Shown piece by piece: positions 35,170 through 44,345 of a stretch of DNA of 64,000 nt. The position numbers and the translations under genes are program-made. The notes below the pieces were generated by a model. The model was given only the letters and a program-made list of their open reading frames with translations. It had not been told where the DNA came from and ran no database searches. The first letter of the stretch is position 1, and each line of letters opens with the position of its first letter. The stretch is taken from the NCBI GenBank assembly GCA_026826555.1, contig JAKSZT010053923.1, forward strand, positions 226,789-290,788, in the 5' to 3' direction. This stretch comes from Tolypeutes matacus. Its lineage: Eukaryota > Chordata > Mammalia > Cingulata > Chlamyphoridae.

Positions 35170-36200
35170 AGTTCTAAATTAAGTTGAACCAAGTATCAAA
35201 GAAAAGCTGTAGCACAAAGCCAATCAAATGGAAAGTAAATCAGAGGCAGACACACATACATACACACACAAATACAGCCCATACCAAGAAACAGAAAGAT
35301 TTGGCCCAGTCAAAGGAACAAACTAAGCCTCTGGATCACATAAAGGAGTGGAGACAACTAATCATAGACGTTCAAACAAATCTCTTTAATAAATTCAAAG
35401 AGATGGCTAAAGAGATTATGGACATCAAGAAGACACTGGGAAAGAACAAGGAATTTGGAGGCAGACATAGAAACATAGCAGATCTAATGGGAATGAAAGT
35501 CACAATAAATGAAATTAAAAATACTCTCAAGACATATAACAGCAGATCTGAAGAGGCAGAAGAAAGGATCAGTGAGCTGCAAGACAGGGCATCTGAAACT
35601 GAACATACAAAGAACAGATACAGAAAAGAATGGAAAAACTTGAAAAGGTTTTCATGGAAATAAATGATGGGAAGAGATGTGCAAATATACATGTCATGTA
35701 TATTTGCACAAGAAAGGGGAAAGGGGAAAGAAGGAATATTTGAATAAACAATGGTAGAAAATTTCCCAATCCTATTAAGGAAATAAATACCCATGTCCAA
35801 GAAGCACAGTGTACTCTCATCCAAATAAATCTTAATAAGCCTAATGTTAGACACATACTAATCAGAATATCAAGTGCCAAAGATAGAGAATCCTGACAGC
35901 ACCAAGAGAAAAGAGGATCAACACATATAAGGGATTCCCAATAAGATTATGTGCTGATTTCTCATCAGAAATCATGGTGGCAAGAAGGCAGTGCTATGGT
36001 ATATTTAAGATACTGCAAGAGAAAAACTGTCAGCCAAGAACCTGATATCTGGCAAGATTGTCTTTCAAATATGAGGGTGCATTTAGAATAGTCACAAATA
36101 AACAGAAACTGAGAGAGTTTGTAACCAAGTAGGTGGCTTTGCAAGAAATACTAAAGAGTACTACAGCCTGAAAAGAAAATTCAAGACAGACAATCTTGGA
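35170..36200 (+). pseudogene. L1 ORF1, plus strand
   Basis: 35,184-35,663 is open for 159 codons. It encodes a polar N-terminus, then a long helical region (IDVQTNLFNKFKEMAKEIMD, IKKTLGKNKE, NEIKNTLKTYNSRSEEAEER, ISELQDRASETEHTKNR) typical of the ORF1 coiled coil. The RRM and C-terminal parts continue in other frames to about 36,170 ('gtgctgatttctcatcagaaatcatggtggcaagaaggcag' and 'gagggtgcatttagaatagtc'). Near 35,690 the block 'gcaaatatacatgtcatgtatatttgc' is a palindrome of local origin. The array 5' UTR is upstream, and ORF2 begins about 70 bp downstream. Confidence 0.83.
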
Positions 36201-36269
36201 GGTGAGTATAGAAATGAAGATTATATTAGTAAAAGTAGCTGAAAGTGTGAAAAGAGTGGTAAAAACAAC

Positions 36270-37240
36270 ACATGACAGATAAAACCCAATGATAAAAATG
36301 GGTGAAGTAAGAACTTTACTGTAATAACATTGATTGCTAATGGATTAAACTTTCAATCAAAAGGCACAACCCATGGCAGAATGGATAAGAAAACATAATT
36401 TATATAGCTGCTGTCTACAAGAAACTTGTCTTAGACCCAAGGATACCAATAGATTGAAAGTAAAACCTGGAGAAAATATTCCATGCATGCAGTAACAACA
36501 ACAACAACAAACAAACCAAAAAAAAAAAAAAAAAAAAAGCTTGAGGAAATATACATACATTGGATGAAATAGACTTTAAAAGCAAAGACAAGTTAGTCAT
36601 TATGTACTAATAAATGGGGCAATTCACAAGGAGGATATAACAATCATACATGTCTATGCATCTTACCTCGATGCCCCAGGTTACATGTGGGAAACACTGA
36701 CACCAGTGTACTGAAGGGAGAAATAGATGTCTTTACAATAATAGTTGGAGACTTCAACACACCACTCTCATCACTGGATAGATCATCTCAGCAGAGGATT
36801 AATAAATAAACAGAGAACTTGAATAATATGATAAATGAACTAAACCTAATAGACATATACAGAACATTGCACCCCACAACAGCAGGAGATACATTCTTCT
36901 CAAGTGTGCATGGATTTTTCTCCAGAATAGACCATATGTTGAGTCACAAAGTAGATCTCAATAAATTTAAAAAGATCGATATTATACAAAACACTTTCTC
37001 TGATCATATTGGAATAAAGCTGAACATCAACAATAGGCAGAAAAAGGGAAAATACACAAATATATGGAGATTAAACAACACATTATTAAATAATCAGTGG
37101 GTCAAAGAAGAAATTGCAAGAGAAATCAACAAATATCTCAAGACAAATGAAATCAAGAATACAACCTATGGGATGCGGTGAAAGCAGTGCTGAGAGGAAC
37201 TTTACAGCCCTCAATGCTTATATTTAAAAAAGAAGAAAAG
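36270..37240 (+). pseudogene. L1 ORF2 endonuclease part, plus strand
   Basis: The endonuclease region is present in degraded form. The conserved D-N motif occurs as '...gttggagacttcaacacac' (GDFNTP). The later part is open at 36,819-37,181 (LNLIDIYRTLHPTTAGDTFF, SRIDHMLSHKVDLNKF, NTFSDHIGIKLNINNRQ), including the S-D-H catalytic triad end. An A20-like run at 36,519-36,538 and several stops break it. The frame ends where an L1 3' fragment was inserted at about 37,240. Confidence 0.85.
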
Positions 37241-37730
37241 GTAAAAATATTGTTTGTAAATCTTTGGAAATGAATGGAAACGGTGAGAGCACATCATGGT
37301 ACTTGTGACTGGCAGAGCTTTTATATGGGTATGACAGTGATTGAAAAGGAAAGTCTAAGGACATGTATATTACTATAAGGAAAGCTTAAAAATGCAACAT
37401 AGGGCTGTATAATATAGTGAAACCTCATGTAAAATACAAATATGAGAGATATTGCATATATAAGACTGTTTTACCAACTATAAATAAAAATAAACTAGAA
37501 AGAAGAAAACAGAATTGCAAGGGAAGCAGGGAGTGATTGAGAGATGATGAGTTTAGTTTGCTTGGATTTTGTCTATTATTATTATTATTATTACTGGAAT
37601 AATGAAAATGCTCTAAAAATGATTGAAGTGATGGCTGCACAACTATATGATTATACCAAATACCACTGATTATATTCTTTTGATGGATTTATGATTTATT
37701 AATATGTATCAATAAAATTGATTTGTTAAA
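37241..37730 (+). mobile_element. Short-UTR L1 3' end inserted in ORF2
   Basis: About 490 bp of L1 3' UTR of the short type ('tctttggaaatgaatggaaacggtg', 'gaataatgaaaatgctctaa', 'atcaataaaattgatttgtt', then A-tail). Host ORF2 sequence flanks both sides. 'aaaaaagaaga' is present at both ends (37,226-37,236 and near 37,733-37,743), a probable target-site duplication. Confidence 0.78.
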
Positions 37731-38355
37731 AAAAAAAGAAGAGCTAAAATCAAAGACATAACTATACAGCTGGAAGAACTAGAAAAAGAACACCAAACTA
37801 ATCCCAAACCAAGCAGAAAGAATGAAATAACACAGATCAGAGCAGAAATAAAAGAAATTAAGACCAAAAAATAAATAAATAGAGAGAATTAACAAAACTA
37901 AAAGTTGTTTTTTCAAGATCAACAAAATTGACAAACCCTTAACTAGACTGACAAAAAAAGAAAGAAGACACAAAGAAATAAAATTAAAAATGAAGGTGAC
38001 ATTACTACTGACCCCACAAAAATAAAAAAGATCATAAAAGGATACTATGAACTGTATGCCAACATACTAGACAATGTAGATGAACTGAAAAATTCCTAGG
38101 AACATATGAACAGCCTACATTGACCATAGAAGAAATAGAAGACCTCAATAAACCATTCACAAGCAGAGTGATTGAAACAATCATCCAACTCCTGAAAATG
38201 AAATGCCCAGGACCAGATGGCTTAAGTGATTTCTACCAAGCATTGAAAGAAAATTTAATATTAATCCTACACCAACTCTCCCAAAAAATTGAACAGGAGG
38301 GAACACTACCAAACTCATTCTATGAAGCCAATATCACCATAATACCAATGTCAAA
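37731..38355 (+). pseudogene. L1 ORF2, RT N-terminal part
   Basis: This continues ORF2 of the same L1. 38,120-38,355 encodes EEIEDLNKPFTSRVIETIIQ, KCPGPDGLSDFYQA and NSFYEANITIIP, the RT N-terminal motifs. Upstream, the linker coding region (37,740-38,100) is broken. The frame is interrupted at 38,356 by an insertion and resumes at 39,179. Confidence 0.83.
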
Positions 38356-38887
38356 TCCGCTACCCCTCACTACCTCTGTACTGAGCTGGCTCAAGCTCTC
38401 AGTCCAGATACCTGGTCCTGATTCTAGAAGGAGCATAGTGGCTCTTATGATCAAGCTGAGGGATGTATGACTGGAACAATCTGTCTGCTGGTGGCCTGTA
38501 TATATATATTCCCACCATTTAAAAAAAAAAAGAGCAACAAAAAAGACATTGATCATTAAATGCAATATATGATTCTGAATGGGATATCACAAGGCAGGAG
38601 AAAAGGCACAAAGGGATATTATTGAGACATATGAAAAAAATTGGAATATAGACTATAAGCTTTATATCAGTTTTAAATTTCTTGAACTTGATAACTGTAA
38701 AGTGGTTACATAAATGAATATCCTTGTTCTTAAGAAATGTATGTGGCAGTTTTAAATGTTCAAGGAGCAAGGTGTATACAACCTACCCTCAAGTATTTAG
38801 AAAATGGATTGAATAGATAGATGATATAGGTGGATCGATAGGTAGGTGATAGATAGATAGAGAGATAGATACATAGATAGATAGATG

Positions 38888-38949
<62 letters not shown>

Positions 38950-38959
38950 NNNNNNNNNN

Positions 38960-39006
<47 letters not shown>

Positions 39007-39178
39007 AAATAGGTGAATAGATAAAATAAAATGGTAAATGTGGGGAAAAGTCCATATTGGTCAATATGGGTACCTGGGTATATAGTGTTATGTTGGAGCT
39101 CCCTGTATAGGGTTGGCATTATTTTTGTAACTCTCCTGTACTTATTTTAAATTTTTCAAAATAAAGTTATAAACAACA
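38356..39178 (+). mobile_element. Old retroelement 3' end with GATA microsatellite, inserted in ORF2
   Basis: This foreign block separates '...aataccaatgtcaaa' from 'aaaagaaaactagaggccc', which are nearly adjacent in other ORF2 copies. It has 'aacttgataactgtaaagtggtta', 'tatccttgttcttaagaaatg', and an end 'tttttcaaaataaagtta', as in an ancient eutherian interspersed repeat I cannot name securely. Its middle has expanded into the GATA tract. Confidence 0.55.
38816..39006. repeat. (GATA)n microsatellite with assembly gap
   Basis: About 190 bp of GATA/TAGA repeats, slightly imperfect at the left edge, contain ten N at 38950-38959. The true length is unknown. Confidence 0.97.
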
Positions 39179-40311
39179 GAAAAAGAAAACTAGAGGCCCA
39201 TGTCCCTAATGAATACAGATGCAGATATCCTCAAAAAAAATACTCACTAATTGAATTCAACAACACCTTAAAAGAATTTTTCATCATGATCAAGTAGGTT
39301 TTATCCCAGGCATGCAAGGATGGTTCAACACAAGAAAATCAATCAGTATAATACATCATATTTAAAAATCAAAGAAGAAAAATCACAAGATCATCTTGAT
39401 GCAGAAAACACATTTGAGAAAATTCAGCATCCTTTCTTGATTAAAAAAAAAAATTCAAGAGACAGGAAACAAAGGAACTTTCTCAATGTGATAACAGGCA
39501 TATATTTAGAAAAACCCACAGGTAACACTGTACTCAATAGTGAAAGACTGAAATCTTTCCTGTTGAGATCAGGAAAAGACAGGGATGCCCACTGTCACCA
39601 CTGTTGTTCACTATAGTGATAGATGTCCTTGCTAGAGCAATCAGGAAAGAAAAAAATAAAAGGAGTCCAATTTAGAAAGGAAGGAGTAAAACTTTCACTA
39701 TTCATAGATGATATGATCATATACCTAAAGAATCCTGAAAAATCTACAACAAAGCACTCAGGAGGGTGGCAGGAAAGAAGAATAATATGCAAAATTCTGT
39801 AGTGTTTATATATACGCCAAATGAGCAATCTGAGAAGTAAAAAATTCTACTTACAATAGTGAAAAAATGAATAAAACATTTAGGAATAAACTTTGCCAGT
39901 CACCTAAGCATTAGTATTCAGAAAACTAAAATATATTGCTAAAAGAAATCGACGATGACCTAAATAAATGGAAAAATATTCCACATTCATGTATGGGAAG
40001 ACAAAATATAGTTAAGATGCCAAATCTACCCAAATTGATATGCAAATTCAATGCAAAAATCCCAAAAACCCTTATTAAATAAGAAAAACCCAATTATCAA
40101 ATTAATTGGAAGTCTAAGGGGCCCTAAATAGCAAGAAACATCTTAAAAAGAAAGAAGGAAGTTGGAGGACGCTCAGTTCGGATCTTTAAATAATGTTACC
40201 TAGCTACAGTGGTAAAAAGAGCATGGTATTGGCATTAAGATAGACATACAAATCAATGGAACTATTTCTGAGAAATAGACCCACGCATCTACAGTCAAGT
40301 GATTTTATTTT
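39179..40311 (+). pseudogene. L1 ORF2, RT and downstream part
   Basis: ORF2 resumes with the RT body. At 39,320-39,616 it reads in part [20 protein letters not shown] and [19 protein letters not shown]. The active site appears near 39,697-39,720 as 'ctattcatagatgatatgatc' (LFIDDMI in place of FADD). The frame then decays to 40,311, where sequence equivalent to the middle of the C-terminal region ends abruptly. Confidence 0.82.
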
Positions 40312-40545
40312 TGGCTTAAACACCAGGAATTTATTGGCTCATGGTTTTGAGGCTACAAGAGAAGGCAAAATGGAGAAGTTATCATGACAAAGCTTTCTCC
40401 CTGAACACTTTGATGTTCTTGGATTGACTACTGGTGATCCTTGAAGATCTTTGTAACATGGTGGTGTCCTCTCCTTTCTTTCCAAGATTCCCTTGATTTC
40501 TGGCTTCCTGCTCTCCTCATGGTTTACTCACTGTTTTTGAAACAA
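40312..40545 (-). mobile_element. LTR-like fragment, antisense (uncertain)
   Basis: 'aacaccaggaatttattggctcatggttttgaggct' resembles the antisense end of MaLR-type LTRs ('cagaaatttatt..ctcacagttctggaggct'). The following 200 bp have 'ggatccttgaagatc' and 'cttctggcttcctgctctcc'-like blocks. I cannot assign it to a subfamily. Confidence 0.4.
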
Positions 40546-41138
40546 ATCAAATTTTTTGGTATATGTTAATAGAACATAAATTCATCCAAAGTGTACAATC
40601 AATGGTATTCTGTGTAATCACATATTCATGCATTCATCACTTCAATCATTCTTAGAACAATTTCATTGTTCCAATAATAATAATAAACAAAAAAAAACCA
40701 AACAAAATTCATCACATCTCAATCTCTCTATAATTCTCCTGCTCTAAACAGCTGCTATAATTTTTCCTCCTCTATAGTATATTTGTATTTATATTTTGTA
40801 AAAACAGTCTTATATATGCAATATTACCCACATTTGTGGTTTGCATGTGGTTTTACTGTCACAAACAGTACCATGTTACAGTTTTTAGCTTTTCTTCTGG
40901 TAAAACACATGACCTTAGACATTCTGTTTCAACCACTGTTATACCCATAAAATAGCACTGCTAGTTAAAAACACCGTGATATGCTTTCACCATTTCTATT
41001 CATTTACAAAGATTTAGAAACAAGGTTTTACCAATTCTGCACAAATTAAACCTCAGATTTCCATTCCCTAACCTCATTCTATTTTCTGGTGAACTATAAT
41101 TATTAAGTCCAAGAGTTTACACAATATATTTAGTTTAT
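40546..41138 (-). mobile_element. Older L1 3' UTR, minus strand (left part)
   Basis: Antisense copy of the short L1 3' UTR at 37,241-37,730 ('aaacaaatcaaatttttt', 'cacttcaatcattcttagaacaattt', 'gtattatatatgcaat'-like). It is followed by the last part of the older element at 41,030-41,138. It resumes at 47,148 after the youngest L1. Confidence 0.75.
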
Positions 41139-41151
41139 AATAGTGCAATCA
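41139..41151. repeat. Left target-site duplication of the youngest L1
   Basis: AATAGTGCAATCA, perfectly repeated at 47135-47147. Confidence 0.93.
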
Positions 41152-41308
41152 GTCAAGAAGAAACCAGCAATTCAAGAAATACTAAAGGAATCTCTACAAG
41201 TTGAAAGGAAAACACAAAGGAGAGAGAGTTGGAGGAGAGTTTAAAAACAACTGAAAAGTCAAAAAGAGAAACAAAACAACATATGACATAAATTAACCCA
41301 AAGAAAAA

Positions 41309-44300
41309 ATGGCTGAAGTGAGAAATTTGTTACGAGTAATAAAACTGAATGTTAATGGATTAAATTCACCAATCAAAAGACAGAGATTGGCAGAATGGAA
41401 AAGAAAATATGATCCATCTATATGCTGTCTACAAGAAACCCACCTTCAACACAGGGATTCAAGGAGGCTGAGAGTGAATGGCTGGAAAACCATTTTACAA
41501 GCTAACAATAGCCAAAAAAGGGCAGGAGTGGCTATTCTAATATCAGACAAAATAGACTTTAAATGCAAAACTATTGTAAGAGACAAAGACGGACACTACA
41601 TATTAGTAAAAGGAGTAATCTCTCAAGAAGAGAGAACAATCATCAACATTTACGCACCTAATCGAGGTGCCTCAAAATACGTGCGGAAAACTCTGGAAAA
41701 ACTAAGAGGAGAAATACATGCCACTACAATTATAGCAGGGGACTTCAACACACCACTATCATCATTAGACAGAACATCTGGGCAGAGAATCAATAAAGAA
41801 ACTAAGGCACTCAACAACAAATTAGAAAACATGGACTTAATAGACATATACAGAATACTACACCCAAATACAGCGGGATTTACATTCTTCTCGATGAAAG
41901 AAGAAATAGATGAACTCAACAGTCCAATTACAAGAAAAGTGATAGACTCAGTCATCAAAAACCTCCCAACTAAGAAGAGTCCAGGACGAGATGGCTTCAC
42001 ATCTGAATTCTACCAAACATTCTGGAAAGAGCTAACACCAATTCTACTTAAGCTCTTCCAAAAAATAGAAGTAGAAGGAATATTACCTAAATCATTCTAT
42101 GATGCCAACATTACCCTAATACCAAAACCAAATTAAGATACCACAAGAAAGGAAAATTACAGACCAATTTCTCTAATGAACTTAGATGATAAAATCCTTA
42201 AAATATACTTTCTAATCGCATTCAACAACTTATCAAAAGGATTATACACCATGACCAAGTGGGTTTCAACCCGCATATGCAAGGATGGTTCAATATAAGA
42301 AAATCAATCAATGTAATACACCACATAAACAGATTGAAAGAAAAAAAATCACATGATCGTCTCTATAGATGCAGAAAAAGCATTCGACAAAATACAGCAC
42401 TCTTTCCTCATAAAAACACTACAAAAGATAGCAATAGATGGAAACTTTCTGAAATGATAAAGGGTATATATGAAAAACCCAAAGCTAACATCATTTTCAA
42501 CGGTGAAATCTTAAAAGCCTTCCCTCTGAGATCGGGAACGAGACAAAGATGCCCACTATCACCACTCCTATTTAACATTGTCTTAGAAGTACTTGCATGA
42601 GCACTGAGAAAAGAAAAGGACATAAAAGGCATCCAGATTGGAAAAGAAGAAGTAAAATTTTCATTATTTGCAGATGACATGATCCTATACATAGAAAGCC
42701 CTGAGAAATCAACAACAAGGCTTCTAGAACTTATAAAGGGGTTCAGTAATGTTGCAGGCTATAAGATCAATGCTCAAAAATCAGTAGCATTTCTGTACAC
42801 CAATAACGAGCAAGCTGAGGAGGAAATCAGGAAAAAAATACCATTTACAATAGTAAACAAAAGAATCAAATACCTAGGAATAAATTTAACTAAAGATGTA
42901 AAGGACTTATATACAGAAAACTACAGAACACTGTTAAAGGAAATCAAAGAAGACTTAAATAAATGGAAAAATATTCCCTGTTCATGGATAAGAAGACTAA
43001 ACATCATCAAGATGTCTATCCTACCAAACTAATCTACAGATTTAATGCAATCCCAATAAAAGTCAACACTATATTTTTTAAGGAACTGGAAAAACTAACC
43101 ACAAAATATATTTGGAGAGGCAAGAGGCCCCGAATTGCGAAAAATATATTGAAAAAGAAAAATGAAGTTGGAGGTATCATATTACCTGACTTAAAACATA
43201 CTACAAAGCTACAGTGTTCAAAACTGCGTGGTATTGGCACAAGGATAGACCTACTGACCAATGGAACTGAATTGGGAGTTCTGATATAGATCCTGGCATA
43301 TACAGTCATCTGATATTTGACAAGGCCACGAAGACCACTCAGTTGGGAGAGAATGGCCTCTTTACCTAGTGGTGCTTGGAGAACTGGATATCCTTATCCA
43401 AAAGAATGAGAGAAGAATACCATCTCACACCTTATACAGAAATCAACTCAAGATGGATCAAAGATCTAAATATAAGAGCCAAAACCATAAAGACCTTGGA
43501 AGATAATGTAGGGAAGCATCTACAGGACCTTGTAATAGGAAATGGTTTCATGAACTTCACAGCCAAAGCACGAGCAGCAAGAGAGAAAATAGATAAATGG
43601 GATCTCCTCAAAATTGAAAACTTATGCACCTCAAACGATGTTATTAAGTAAATAAAAAGGCAGCCTACCCAATGGGAAAAAATATTCAGCAACCATATAT
43701 CTGATAGGAGCCTAATATCCTGCATATATAAAGAAATCGTACACCTTGAAAATAAAAGGACAAACAACCCATTTAAAAAATGGGCAAGTGACCTGAAAAG
43801 ACACTTCTCCAAGGAAGAAATAAAAATGGCTAAAAAGCACATGAGAAAATGCTCAACATCGCTTGCAATCAGGGAAATGCAAATCAAAACTACAATGAGA
43901 TACCATCTTACACCCATCAGAATGGCAGCTATTAAAAAAACAGGAGACACTAAATGTTGGAGAGGATGTGGAGGAATAGGAACCCCCATCCACTGCTGGT
44001 GGGACTGCGTTACGGTACAGCCACTGTGGAGGACAGTTTGGCGGTTCATCAGAAAACTAACAATAGATCTTCCATATGATCCAGCAATTCCACTGCTGGG
44101 TATATACCCAGACGAACTGAAAGCAAAGACACAAACAGATATATGCACACCAATGTTCATAGCGGCATTGTTCACCATTGCCAAAAGTTGGAATCAGCCC
44201 CAGTGCCCATCAACAGATGAATGGATAAGCAAAATGTGGTACACACATACAATGGAATATTACTCAGCTTGTAAGAAGGAAAAAAGTGCTAACACATGGA

Positions 44301-44345
44301 ATAACGTGGATGAATCTTGAAGACCTTATGTTGAGTGAAGCAAGC
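41309..44345 (+). pseudogene. L1 ORF2, nearly intact but internally deleted and frameshifted
   Basis: ORF2 encodes endonuclease and RT. Residues 1-195 form an endonuclease with N14 (LNVNGLN), E43 (CLQETH), Y115 (NIYAPN) and D145/N147 (GDFN) in the usual positions. After S195 an in-frame deletion of about 730 bp (judged against the copy at 51.75-55.5 kb) removes the Asp205 and Ser-Asp-His end of the nuclease and the linker, and joins directly to [10 protein letters not shown] of the RT N-terminus. Then come [15 protein letters not shown], a stop at 42,134, frame changes, a TGA at 42,598 in place of an expected Arg codon, [11 protein letters not shown] at 42,658-42,690, more frameshifts (about 43,030), and the C-terminal [18 protein letters not shown] motif near 43,955-44,010. 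No active protein is possible. Confidence 0.92.

Noticed and set aside
38760..39119. Open frames with Ser-Ile-Tyr-Leu repeats
   Set aside because: Translation of the GATA microsatellite and the N gap.
43432..44184. 250-codon minus-strand frame
   Set aside because: Shadow of the well-conserved L1 ORF2 C-terminal coding region on the plus strand.
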